From Galeruca laticollis (lineage: Eukaryota > Arthropoda > Insecta > Coleoptera > Chrysomelidae): a stretch of DNA of 64,000 bases. The translations under genes were made by a program, and so were the position numbers. The first letter of the stretch is position 1, and each line of letters begins with the position of its first letter. Below are positions 21,923 through 32,473 of the stretch, one piece after another. Where the stretch lies: the NCBI GenBank assembly GCA_963921935.1, contig OY998179.1, positions 49,706,222 through 49,770,221 on the forward strand. Direction: 5' to 3'. The notes under the pieces were generated by a model. The model saw only the letters and a list, made by a program, of their open reading frames with translations. It ran no database searches and was not told the DNA's origin.

Positions 21923-22349
21923 TACAAATTAAAATTTTTGGATTTTAGTTTCAAATATAATGTATGATACAGAAGCACAAGAAATAAAAAATAGTTATTT
22001 GTAAAACAAGTGTCACAATGACTCGTTTTGTAGTACGTCTTTAGGCACATTATCATCATTTTCTGTATTCGAGATGTATCGAAAAACTACAGAAAGTTGG
22101 TCAATTTTTGACAAGTCTTGTGTTGTATCTAGAATTATTGTCAGAAATGGAGCTTTTTTAATTGATACGGCGGTCATTGAGGTACATAACATAATTATAA
22201 ACTTATAGAAAACAGAAATATAGTCTAACAGCATTACAAATTAAAATTTTTGGATTTTAGTTTCAAATATAATGTATGATACAGAAGCACAAGAAATAAA
22301 AAATAGTTATTTGTAAAACAAGTGTCACAATGACTCGTTTTGTAGTACG
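21726..22349 (+). repeat. Direct tandem duplication, 312-bp unit, two copies
   Basis: Copies 21726-22037 and 22038-22349 appear identical by eye. The unit spans the first catalytic segment of the hAT transposase plus its 5' flank and ends in TTTTGTAGTACG. Identity this high in decayed surroundings suggests a recent duplication or an assembly artefact. Confidence 0.9.
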
Positions 22350-22402
22350 AGTGAAGCGCAAATCACGAGTACTACAGAAAGTCATTGTGACACAAGTTTT
22401 AC
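22315..22402. repeat. Imperfect hairpin, ~40-base arms
   Basis: AAAACAAGTGTCACAATGAC...GTACGAGTGA on the left pairs with ATCACGAGTACTAC...GTCATTGTGACACAAGTTTT on the right, about 35 of 40 positions, with a tiny GCGCAA loop region. It stands between the duplicated hAT segment and the Crypton-type gene and may be the terminal structure of the latter. Confidence 0.7.
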
Positions 22403-22490
22403 TCAAAATTTTTTATAATTCGCATTTATTTAATTTTTTAAGTAACATAGAATTACATTTAATCCCTGTTTTTAAACTAGGAGGAGTGGT

Positions 22491-23244
22491 TTGAATTTAA
22501 GTTGGCAATTCTCTAAATGGTGCGGTTTGAAAAATATAAAGAACATCAACAAAAAGGTACTACTTGCTTACTTTGAAAATTTAAAAACATTTAAGGCGTC
22601 AACTTTGTGGACTACATATTCAATGTTGAGAGACGGTCAGCAGGATACCTGCTATACAAAAAAATTGGAGATTTTGACGAAGCAGAATATAGAAAGATTT
22701 ATAAAAGAGGCTGCAGACGGAATATTTATTTTTGCAAAAGTATGAGTTAATTTACGATATGTTCATAACTTATTGTTAAATAAATCTGTTCATTAGGTCG
22801 CAATGATAATAGGAATTGCGGGAGCCTGCAGGAAGGCTGAACTGACATTCTTACGAGAAGGAGATGTATTTGATGAAGGCACCTTTTCTAAAATTACACA
22901 AGTCCAGAAAGCAAAACACACGTTATTCGCGTATTTGTGGTCACTGCTGGAAGTATTGCTGGTGTCAATCTTGTTCACCTCCTCAAAAAGTATAGAAATA
23001 TTATACCTCCTGCTGTAAAGCACGACAGATTTTTTGTGCGACACTATAATGGAAAATGTAGCATACAACCCGTGGACATAAATACCATTGGAAAATTACC
23101 AGCAAAAATTGCTCAGACATGGGTCTACCTAATGTTAAAGGATACACTGGACATTGTTTCAGACGCTCGTCAACGTCTCTCCTGGCTGCCTCCGGAGCGG
23201 ACATTCTGAAAATAAAACAACACGGAGTATGGAAATCCTATTAG
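22491..23244 (+). pseudogene. Crypton-type tyrosine recombinase, intron-bearing, decayed
   Basis: Tyrosine recombinases cut and rejoin DNA with an Arg-His-Arg-His-Tyr site. Here the N-terminal SAM-like part reads LLAYFENL and STLWTTYSML. An apparent 61-base intron with GTATGAGT and CATTAG (22737-22797) restores the frame so that FAK joins VAM. The catalytic domain follows: first Arg in GIAGACRKAEL, a frameshift near 22940, then VTAGSIAGVNLVHLLKKY, another frameshift near 23125, then GHCFRRSS (HxxR) and QHGVWKS (His/Trp). A TAG at 23242 follows KSY, so the position expected for the nucleophilic Tyr and the tail are lost. Similar genes occur as insect Cryptons and as domesticated KIAA1958/ZMYM-related proteins. 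Confidence 0.75.
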
Positions 23245-23267
23245 ACTACAAGCCCAGCCCAAAAACT

Positions 23268-24110
23268 GAGGGGTCATTTGACCCACCATGAATCACATAT
23301 AAATCAATACTAGTATATATAAAAAACAATTTAGAACCTATGCTCACTTCTTAACGGTACAGGTGAGTACACAGGTAAGGTAAACATAGCGTTGAAGGGG
23401 GGGACTTTTTGGTCAAACATATTTGTACGGCATTCGGAATTTAGATAGATAATACAAAAGTAATGGCCTACGACCTAATGCCGTACAAAAGTATTGGTAC
23501 AAGGCGCAGATAACATTTTTAATTTTCCGAAAGTTTCCACCCTATTTTCGGCAATTTGATACAGTACGGCATTCATATACAACGATTCGGGTTGTCGCAT
23601 ACTTCGATTTTTTAGCATCGCCGTACATATCGACTGGGACAGGGGTGAGAAATCTTCGGTGCAACCCTTGATTTTTAAGTAATATGCAGGGGTGATTTGA
23701 ACCACCATGAAACTTCATGGTTAAATTTTATAACATAAACTAAAAACATTTTTAGCCCTGCCGTACATTTTTTGCGGTACATAGCTTGTCAAAGGAAAAT
23801 TTATTTCCCTCTGATAAGGGGGATTTTAAGGTTAAAAATTTCTGTACGGCATTTATACATTTTGTTAATATTATCATCAATTATCGACAAAAACAAAATG
23901 CCGTACCAAAAAAAGGTTCTAAATGGTTTTAAAAGTACTATTATCATGTTTATTATTTGTGAGAATTGTCGCTACTAGTTTCTTATTAAAAAAAAATCAT
24001 TTTTTATTGTACGGCTTTTACATAATAATATTAACAATATTGTATAGAAATATATTTAAGCAATGCCGTACACAATTGTTGGTATATAAATCAGAAATAA
24101 CGGTTGCTAA
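23268..24110 (+). repeat. Two ~420-bp units carrying four inverted-motif modules
   Basis: Two diverged units start at 23268 and 23690 with AGGGGT(C/G)ATTTGA and CCACCATGAA. Each carries two modules opened by GTACGGC and closed by its complement GCCGTAC: 23425-23486, 23564-23626, 23844-23906 and 24009-24071. All four modules are 62-63 bases outer edge to outer edge while their interiors differ. No coding frame spans the region. It begins 24 bases after the recombinase stop, so it may be that element's 3' region. Confidence 0.7.
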
Positions 24111-25386
24111 AATATTATTTCGATATTCGGTCCGTAAAGTGCAATTTTACGACCTTAAGAGTTTTGATAAAATTGCTCTTTACGAAAGTATTGAAAAATC
24201 ATGTAAGCAACACGGCAGTTTGATGTAAAACATTCGTGTGCTCAAAAAAACTGGGTTTTTTTCTGCGCTCACATATTTTGCCTGTAAAAACCGATAGCGC
24301 CGCAAAAGTTCCTTCATCGATCGACAGCTGTTTCTCATAGCCAATATGCTCTATTACGACAGCTTCATTATAAAATAAGAGAAGAGTTTCAGAAAACATT
24401 CTGGTCCAAGCCCCTGGAAAACATGTAGATATCACAGCTTCAAGAAGAAGAAAATGGATTTACTTTAAATAACTGAGTCTTTAATAATGTTGTTTTCAAT
24501 GTTTATAAATTTTAAAATACTATTGAATTAAAATAATGAGCTAATTGTCAGTTTAAATAATGAAATAATTGTCAGTTTTTACAGTAAATTATTCTTTGAA
24601 CTTAAACGGTTACGTAAAGTTTTTACATAACTACTTTTCATAACTGATATATGAAGGTTATGAAAAATGTGACGTTTCCTAGTGTCAAGGAGTGACTTAA
24701 AGTGTCACATTTCATAGCGGAATTAGATAAAAATATTAACAAAACTAACACCAATAATAATAATTGGAACTTACAACGTAAAATTAAATATGAAAATAAC
24801 GTACACTCAACCAAAAGCAAAACTAAATAAAAAAAGAGAAAACGAGGAAAGAAAACGATTATTTGGAGCAACCTGAAGTATGAAGGAATGGAAACTGAAT
24901 TTACGTATCTAAATGCAATGCATTACGAGGATTGAAAATGGTAAGCTGAAATTTCACAAATGACTCTAAATAACTCTCAACCGAAGTAGCTGTGATCAAT
25001 TTTGAAAATACCTACTATTTTTATCAATTTTAAATTTATTCTTATTTTATATGGCGTCTTTTGAAGGACAGTGGTTTTTTTAAAATTTAGCAACGTTTTT
25101 ATTTGCATAATTAATTTTGGGAATTTTGACGAAACCACAGGGAGTCACAATGAGACTATTTGGAAATTTTAGAGTGACACAATTATAATTTGGTACCATT
25201 ACCACCGATTTAATAAGCAACGTAATATTTTTAAATGACTATTTCAGCCAATAATAATTTTTCTTCATCATTGTCTACTGATTTAAAAAAATAGGGATGT
25301 TATTGCATTTCTGCGTATTTAATTCACAGACGAGTCACATGTCCCTCATTACTGATATATTCGAATGAGGATGCTCTTAAGTTAGT
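24111..25386. other. Long stretch without identified genes
   Basis: AT-rich. It contains a partial inverted pair around 24660-24715 (GAAAAATGTGAC with GTCACATTTC) but no coding family was recognised. A minus-strand frame at 24199-24435 lacks any known motif. Confidence 0.4.
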
Positions 25387-25957
25387 TGTTATATAAGAGA
25401 TCTAAGTATGGAAAGGAAAATAAAGATATCACAGTATTTGGATTTATACAGCTGTGGCAACTTATCGACGTTAAATATACAATGGATACAATCAAAAGAA
25501 TAAAAAAATTATGATCTAAATCTACTGTAATGTTTTTCTTATTTATGTAAATAGTGTTTATCACAACGGGTGGGATAAATTTATACACACGGTATATATA
25601 CTTAATTTATTTATACACTTAACTATTATTGTTCACTATTTAACTAACTTATATTAGACACAGTTCACTTGTTCACTGTTCTGATGTGTTCGCTATGAAA
25701 TCAAACTGTAGACATGATTAAAATGTGGACTGAACTCACGGCTCGCAGGTAGTCACTTATATACTAGCCCTTTCTGGAACATTCAGATTCCTGAAATTTC
25801 TAGATTGCGGCTCCCAACAAAAAATCGCCCTTCTTGGATAAGATAAGATAGAAAATATAGTTCTTCCAAGAAATTCGTGCGCTCTCGCCAAAATTTTAAC
25901 TTTTAGATATCGAATTAGACAAAGTCTGCTTCGATGACTACGCCAGTGTGCGTAACA
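25387..25957 (-). repeat. Candidate LTR (minus strand)
   Basis: On the minus strand the segment starts TGTTACGCACACTGG and ends CTTATATAACA, giving TG...CA termini with TGTTA/TAACA inverted ends. It follows a purine-rich tract (AAGGAGGAGGTAA). The interior has TATA-like and AATAAG sequences. The family (Copia or Gypsy) is not determined and the left boundary is the best TG candidate, not proven. Confidence 0.45.
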
Positions 25958-25985
25958 TTACCTCCTCCTTAAAAGGAGGTTCCTC
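25958..25985 (-). other. Putative polypurine tract beside the LTR
   Basis: Minus strand reads AACCTCCTTTTAAGGAGGAG then GTAA, directly 5' of the LTR start. It is also a perfect small hairpin (CCTCCTT/AAGGAGG). About 220 further bases of possible LTR-element interior run to 26200. Confidence 0.45.
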
Positions 25986-26202
25986 TTGGGACTTCTGTGT
26001 AACCGGGACGTATTTTAACTAAATATACATTATTCTAACATAACACAAGCCACCGCACATCAGAATACGTTACTTTTAACTACCTTCTATATAGTCAGCG
26101 TCAGAACATTGCGCTAAATATGCTGTGCTCGGTTTTGGCTTTCGTGCTGTTAACACGTATTTGTGTGTGTGTTTTGATTATTAATCAATTGAACTTTGTT
26201 GA

Positions 26203-26341
26203 ACAGAGGATTACAGAGTAGCAAACAGAAAATTCTGGACAATAATTAAAAGACTAAGAGGAGATAAAAAGAAAGAAATAAGAGCCATGAGAGATAGCCA
26301 AAACCAACTAAGGGTAGGAAAAGAGGAAGTACTGAGAATAT
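26203..26341 (+). pseudogene. LINE RT, N-terminal fragment
   Basis: Reads EDYRVANRKFWTIIKRL and SQNQLRVGKEEVLRI, the linker between endonuclease and RT in this LINE type. It ends exactly at the ATAT (26338-26341) that is duplicated at 38497-38500. Confidence 0.7.
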
Positions 26342-27003
26342 TGTAACAATTTTGGCACTTTAACCGTGTGTTTTTTTCCAGTGTAATTACTGTCACTAGT
26401 GTAATAACCAACGCTGTCTTATAGTTTGAATTTGGTTGCAACGATTGCTGTCACCAGTGCCCTAGGGCACGAGAGAGCAGGATCCTCCCCCTTTCTTGAG
26501 CCTTGAGAGAGCGTAGCTTCCTTGCTCGAGCTCGAGCGGAAGGGTGTCGTGGGCCATCTTGGGCTTAAACGATATGCCAAAAGCCTGAGCTCTGAGGTTC
26601 ACCGTGTCGTTAGGACCCCTGTACGTCCACGGGTCCAGTCCACCTGTACCTAGGGGGAATTGTCGGGAGTAAGGAAAACAGACTAGGTAGATAAAAAATA
26701 AATATGCCTATATTACAATCAGATAAATAACACAAAAAAATCAACAAACTAAGAACTGAAAATAATAACTTGAGATACACTTTTGGCACCTATGGTATAC
26801 AATAATAGCGCAATAAAATTTAATTCGTATCGGAAAATGGAAATCGCTAGGATTTCGTTATGTGTTTATTCTTTATTTTTAAACAATCGTTTGGTTTTGT
26901 CCTTAACTCCAGTTTCTTTATGTATTTTGATTCAATTCTCAGTTAGTGTCTGGTACGGATAACGGAGTTCACTACGTCAGCGAAAAGTAACCGGGGTTCT
27001 ACT

Positions 27004-27034
27004 CATGATACTATAACTGAGAAGATAAACCCAC
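27004..27034 (+). repeat. P-element TIR (left), 31 bp
   Basis: All 31 bases equal the reverse complement of 31194-31224; identity stops at base 32. Confidence 0.95.
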
Positions 27035-27971
27035 TTGTCGATTCAATTTCGTACGGCGTTGCGCATGACGTCACTCAGAGACAACAATTCTGTTTGTCGG
27101 TTGAAGAAGCATTATTTTAATGCGGTTTTTATTAATTTTTAGTATATTTTCTTACTGCGTCTTATAATTTTGATATGTTAAATTTTGTCTTATTATCATA
27201 ATAGTATATAAGATATTTACTTAATAATTTAATGTAGTATTTAGGATTCATACTAGGTTAAAAAGCCTTTAAATAAAGTAGGTACCTCGCTGCTAAGACG
27301 AATGCCAAACCTATTTTGAAGATATTAAATCCATTCCGTGTTATACAGAGTGTTCGAAAATCAAAAATCTACGAAGGAATATAAAAAACTTACTACAACA
27401 AAAATGAAGTTCCTAGTGAAACAAAAACAAATAATACTTTTTCGAAAGTTTACTGAAGACATTTCCACTTAATTTTCTCTGAAACGGAAAATTTTCCGAA
27501 AAAATGTTATAGGACATATTTTTGTTTTCGGCTAACTAGGAACTTCATTTTTGCTGTAGCAAATTATTTGTTAATCCTACATTTTTGGTTTTCTGAACCA
27601 ACTTTTTCTTATCTTTCGAACACCCTGTATAAAATGGACCAGATTTAATATTTTTAAAATAAGCTTTGCATCATGCACCAACCTTTATCAAGAATAAACT
27701 TTTCTGATAAACTATAGATAAAATATTCCCAGATGAAGCACACTTGGATTGGAGATTAAAATTTTTACAGAGTAGTGTGTGGTTTTCGGATTTTTGTTAA
27801 AAAAATTGATATAATTATTTTTATGCACAAAGTAATAACTAGATAACAATTTTTTTGATGGGGGGTGTTAAAAAAATTTGTAATTATAAACAATTTTGTT
27901 TAATTTATTCAGTGGATACATATTATTCACACAATTTACAAATTTACACAATAAACCCAAGTTTTATTAAC

Positions 27972-29688
27972 TTATTTTACAATTTTTGTCATTTTTCTCT
28001 TCTTTACTTTGGATTTTTCTTTAATATCTCTATTTAACATTCGAATTTTGAAATACATTTTGCATCTAAAGAAAAGATGCTTGGCCTCTGTACTTAAATT
28101 AAGAGATTCGGCTAAATCCATTAGAGTTTTTAAATAATTTTTGGTCAATTTTAAGGACTCCCCATTAAATTTTTTAAAAATATGGTCGAGTTCATTACAT
28201 TTAATTAGAAAATCTGAGTTTGGTTTTAGTAGACCGCCTTCGGAAAGATGGTTTACCCAGGAAAATGAAGTTTCATTGCTGTTTGGAATATAACCAAGTT
28301 TTTCTTTGTTCTGTAACTTAAATGCAATAAACCCAGCCAAATTTTCTAAACCATCCCACTCAAGCTCTCGAACATGCACATTGATATCTTTTTCCTCAAC
28401 ATCAGCAGAATCTTTTCGACCAGCATGTTCAAAATCGTTAGGTAAATTTAAGGCCCCAAACATTTGTCCAGTAAAAATTTCAGAATTATCGACATCGTTT
28501 TCGTATGTATCAAGGTTAGAAACACCACTTATGGTTGCAATAGCAATATTTGGAGCATCCTCCATTTTAGCGATGTTTGCCGATTCTGAAATGATTTCAT
28601 CATTTCGCCCCATAAGATAATTTCTTAATCTATATTTAAATTGTAAAGCTGTCGGATGATCATATAAACCTCCAATTGCCCGTATAATAGAAAAAAGTCC
28701 TTCCAGAGGATCCTGATTTAAATTATATGTTAATAAATATTTAATGTTAAAATCCCCTTTCATATCAATAAAAAGTTGTTTCAAAGACCTTATACTAATA
28801 ATTATACCGCGCTGAAATGGTAACAAAGTGTTAGGACCAACTTTTTTAAGATTGTATATGGTTTTTCCATTTTATCCAAAATTTCATTTTGCTCAGGTAA
28901 AGCTAAACCATACGCTTTCACACGGTCTCTCGAACAACTTTGTGGAATTTTAGAATTAAAAACATCAAACCAGTCGTTTGTGACTTTTAATAACTCTGAA
29001 CATTCAAGCCAATTGTTTTCAGTTTTAAAAATACCCAATAACCCCAGCCTTGAAATTGCTTTCGATACTGTGTGTGAAAACAACTTGGTGGCAAATTTAA
29101 CTTTTTGTCGCTGGGCACCCTTTACTGTTAAAAAATCAGCATTAATTTTATGTGTAATATTTAAATCCAAATTTTGTGTATGTTGAAGTAAATCAACAAT
29201 TGGTTTGGATGTTATAAGTTTTTCATTTATTAAAAATCCGGTATCGAGAAAATGATTTCTCAAGAGTTCAATCATATGTGGTGTATCTGCAAATACATGT
29301 ACTCTTTTTTTGCTTACTGGATTTGTAAACCATGTTGTTTCTTCCGTAATAGACAAAGAATTCCACAAACTCCTATTGCTGCCTCCTAAATCACTATTAA
29401 TAGCATAAACCGGGTAGCTGATATTTTCTAATTCTGTTATGATTTTAAATAAAAGATTTTTTGTGAGTTTTCGATCGTAATCATAAAATATTGGCTGCTT
29501 CCAATTTCCACAAATTCCACGAGCCATGACAACTTGCACATATTTGCTGGGCCCTAAGGTTGTGTCATTCTTCTTATCGTAATCATATGAAGTTTGAATT
29601 TTCATTTCATCGAAGAGTAGGACACATGATTTTTCCACTCTTGATAGAGGCGTGTTTTTCATCAGTGTCAGTACTATATTTAATATAC
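27972..29688 (-). pseudogene. P-element transposase, exon 4 (catalytic RNase H-like domain)
   Basis: The acceptor TTTTCAG at 29689-29695 joins in phase to exon 3 so that KPG continues as ILNIVLTLMK. Catalytic acids follow the P/THAP9 pattern: Asp in CVLLFDEMKIQ (about 29611), Asp in AINSDLGGSNRSLW (about 29392), Glu in NQDPLEGLFSIIRAIGG (about 28703), then HPTALQFKYRLR, the family's most diagnostic block. Between about 28880 and 28840 the frame slips by one base: the upstream frame runs to a stop at 28802 while the LPFQRGIIIS block is in the other frame. The C-terminus (to 27972) is open. All three catalytic residues are retained. Confidence 0.85.
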
Positions 29689-29818
29689 CTGAAAACTAAG
29701 TTCGTTAACATTTCTCTAAACTTAATTTTGTGTGTGTATGTAATGTAAATAAGTAAATTTAAAAAAATATGGATTCAACCATTTACATTAGACTTAAATG
29801 TGGATCAAATTGGGATAC
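29689..29818 (-). other. P-element transposase intron 3
   Basis: 130 bases, donor CCAG|GTATCC, acceptor TTTTCAG|GTATAT. Splicing keeps the reading frame through IKPG. Confidence 0.75.
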
Positions 29819-30115
29819 CTGGTTTAATATTTATTCTGCTTGCCCATCTTCTTAAAGTGGACACCGAAGGAAGAGGGTAGCCTCTTTTCCTTAGTAAACG
29901 GTAGGACCTTGGACCTCCTGCATATAACGAAATTGCCGAAGCAACATCTCCAATAGTCCACTGAACTTGCGTGGCCGTTTTTAATTTACGTAGTTGGCCT
30001 TCTGTAAAAAGTTGTTCAATTGTTTTCTTTTCTTCCCTTTCTTTGTGAAGTGATTTCATTAAATGTGTATTTTCAAATTGAAGAATTTTTTACTTGTTCC
30101 TCAAAGTCAATTTCA
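29819..30115 (-). pseudogene. P-element transposase, exon 3 (coiled-coil/HTH region)
   Basis: Begins after the TTTTTTTTAG acceptor with EIDFEEQVK, which joins exon 2 in phase (a Cys codon is formed across the junction). A run of six A (plus strand T at 30086-30091) shifts the frame by one, after which QFENTHLMKSLHKEREEK and EGQLRKLKTATQVQWTIGDV follow. SAISLYAGGPRSYRLLRKRG and STLRRWASRINIKPG are the conserved P-element/THAP9 HTH segment. A homopolymer error or a real indel would look the same. Confidence 0.8.
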
Positions 30116-30165
30116 CTAAAAAAAATGTTTTGTAAATATATTTAACTTTTAATAATTATACGTAC

Positions 30166-30293
30166 CATGTTGTCTGAGTAGAAACGGTTCTAGTTTTCAG
30201 TGGGAAGTTTTCTTCATCTTCTTCATTTTCACCTCGTGTTTCATTATTATATATGTCAAGTTTTGCCTTGATACTAGATATTCCATGTTCTTG
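30166..30293 (-). pseudogene. P-element transposase, exon 2 (acidic linker)
   Basis: 42 codons rich in Glu/Asp (TRGENEEDEENFPLK). Acceptor GTAGCCAG|CAAGAA and donor ACATG|GTACGT are good matches to splice consensus, and the phases fit both neighbours. Using the earlier AG at 30298 instead would give an immediate stop, which supports the chosen site. Confidence 0.7.
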
Positions 30294-30635
30294 CTGGCTA
30301 CAATTAATTAAAATTTATTAATAACAATAAATAAACAATAAACAAGTGTTATGAAAAAAACATTTTTTTAACACCTAATCTTATAAATATATGTATACTT
30401 AGAAAATGTACTGCTGCAAATTGAATCAATACTTTTACATCACTGTTACTGGAAATGTCAAACTTATTAAAAAAAGTAACAAACGAACTATATCAAATTT
30501 TATCCCCTTCCCTTATAAAAATAGACATAATGTTTTTTAACAATTATAAAAAGCATACACTTACATTAAGAACTACCCAATTTTTTTAACAATTTTAAAT
30601 TTTTACTTCGTGATGTGTAAGTAAAAAGGATTTAC

Positions 30636-31001
30636 TTGCAAATCTTTGATTAACTGCCTATTCTGCCTTTTCCTTATTCTCATAGTACGTTTTTGCTGAA
30701 GGGCTATTTGCACAGTTGGTGATTTTATTAGATGAAGAGATGGTACGGCATCACTTTTCAACTTCCATTTATTTTGAGGTAATTCCAACAGTTTTTCCTT
30801 TGAACAGTAATCACTTTCTAAGAAATGATTTGAACATATTCTTGCTGTTTTCACATTAAATTTGTGTTGCTGATAACACTTTAAAATCCATTGTTCGCAA
30901 ACGTGTTTGTCTCTTGGAAATGTAAAAAAACGGCAGCCCGCAGAGCCCTTGCTTTTTTTGTTGTTGTTGCTTGAACAACCGACCACTGCACAGTACACCA
31001 T
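30636..31001 (-). CDS. P-element transposase, exon 1: THAP zinc-finger domain
   Basis: The ATG at 31001 starts MVYCAVVGCSSNNNKKSKGS. The THAP signature is complete: C-x4-C (CAVVGC), F-x-F-P (FFTFPRDK), W (EQWILKC), C-x2-H (ICSNHF), and the AVPS-like motif SDAVPSLH. THAP domains bind the subterminal DNA of P elements. The exon ends at donor TTGCAA|GTAAAT (30635), phase 0, after 122 codons. No defect is visible in this exon. Confidence 0.85.
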
Positions 31002-31193
31002 GATAAGAAATGTTTAATTCAATGTTTCTAATTATAATTTATTAAGGTTTACTCACATTTATCTGTAAACAAACCAAATATCAAATAAAACGCACACTAA
31101 AACCGTAAAACGCTATTATAAAACTGGCTGTTCCCGCGAAATTTGTCACCAAGTGACGTCAGGCGTGCGAGAGAGATGGAATTATCCATGCGC

Positions 31194-31224
31194 GTGGGTT
31201 TATCTTCTCAGTTATAGTATCATG
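31194..31224 (-). repeat. P-element TIR (right), 31 bp
   Basis: Perfect inverted partner of 27004-27034, ending ...CAGTTATAGTATCATG before the GGTTCTACT target copy. Confidence 0.95.
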
Positions 31225-32322
31225 GGTTCTACTTATTTTTAAAGGTAAATTTGGCCTCCTTACTAGAGACCGTGACCTAGCTAATGGTTACTTTATTGAA
31301 TCCCTTGATACGGATTCTCCTACTGGCAGTTTCGTCTATACTGCAGAAAAATGAGTTCGTAACGGGACGTTTTCTGCTGACATGGGTGACCTTCGATGTC
31401 CGATCAAATTTTAATTAATAACGAGATCTAGTTCTCGAAGCGAACACAATTAATTCGATAAATATAAGTCCATTTGCACTTCCTAGATATCAGATGTATA
31501 AACCGGTATCTCTAAGTGAAATCTAATAAGCCAGTGTACTATTTCCTGAAAGGAACAAAGTCGAATGTGATATAACTATGTATTTCAAGTTTAAGTGGCA
31601 TACCCCTCGTAAATATCCCTGGATGAAACTGTATAATAAAACGAGAAGTTTTACAATGTATAATTTTCTCTAATTAAAGTGATATACGGCTCAAGTTTCA
31701 GTACAGCACCCATATGGCTGGGCGGACAAATTAGACACAAAAAAATAATATCGTCTTCCCCAAAACAAATTAAAAAAGGTTTTCGGATTCCAAAAAATTG
31801 GCGTCTGGATTTATACGATCGGTCGACGGGAGATGAGCTATAATCGGCTATCTCTGATTCCAGCACTCCGCGAAAATCACTGAAACGCACTGTCAAAACG
31901 CGTACTGTCGTATATCAACGACCGCTGGAAGACCCGTACTGCCTTCTATGACTCGTTTTTTCTTGTATTTATCAGAGGGTCTTTGGGCTGGGTGTTATGC
32001 CATTTCAGCACACGTTGCTGTTTTTACGATGTGTCACCTAACTCGTCCTTGTTTCTCTATGTTAAGTGTTTTTGATTGTTGAAGCTCATGTTTTAATTGC
32101 TGTTCTAGTTTCTCTATAATAATTGCATAACTCGTCTGTATTTTTATGATGTTCATAAACATCAAAATTTGGGTAGTTGAACATATATGCGTGACACAAT
32201 TGGGACTTATTGTTTATTGTTTTCCTGATTATTTGTTTGATTTTAAGCTGCCTACAATAACAGAAAACTGGGTCGCTTTAAACACATGTATCGTGTTTTT
32301 TTTTTGGTTTGAAATTTATTTC
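31225..32322 (+). other. Insertion B1 sequence between the P element and the I-like LINE
   Basis: About 1.1 kb of the host LTR-like element, AT-rich with no coding content recognised. It ends with GAAATTTATTTC (32311-32322), the target-site copy of the LINE. Confidence 0.55.
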
Positions 32323-32473
32323 CAGTGTTGATTTTACCTTTGTACAAGTAGGTTGTGCGAAGCAATTAACAAAACCGGTCGATAGTTTTTATCAGTGCCA
32401 ACTTTGTTTTCTTACACGTGTTTATTTAAAATATTCCGATTAGAGTTTTTAACTAAATAATTTTTCCCCCATC

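Larger units (their letters stand above)
19982..21925 (-). mobile_element. hAT transposon of the ZMYM1-like type, decayed
   Basis: The 3' end is at 19982, where the plus strand reads CAGAAGCGTAGCGTGCC, a typical hAT terminus. Transposase pieces follow on the minus strand up to 21922. The element is split by a Penelope fold-back at 21460-21621, and its 5' portion is tandemly duplicated (21726-22349). No second terminus was identified. Confidence 0.75.
27004..31224 (-). mobile_element. P-element-family DNA transposon
   Basis: A 4,221-bp element with perfect 31-bp terminal inverted repeats (27004-27034 and 31194-31224) that begin CATGATACTATAACTG; the Drosophila P element also has 31-bp TIRs, starting CATGATGA. 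Direct repeats GGTTCTACT flank it (26995-27003 and 31225-31233). The minus strand encodes a THAP-domain transposase in four exons with consistent splice phases. Two single-base frame breaks are apparent. Sequence between 27035 and 27971 is non-coding. Confidence 0.9.

Noticed and set aside
23425..24071. CRISPR-like reading of the GTACGGC/GCCGTAC motifs
   Set aside because: The motifs are 7-9 bases, inverted in pairs and unevenly spaced between modules, and the context is eukaryotic.
24199..24435. 78-codon minus-strand ORF
   Set aside because: No recognisable motif; not placed in any element.
28306..28620. 104-codon plus-strand ORF
   Set aside because: Antisense to the P-element catalytic exon.
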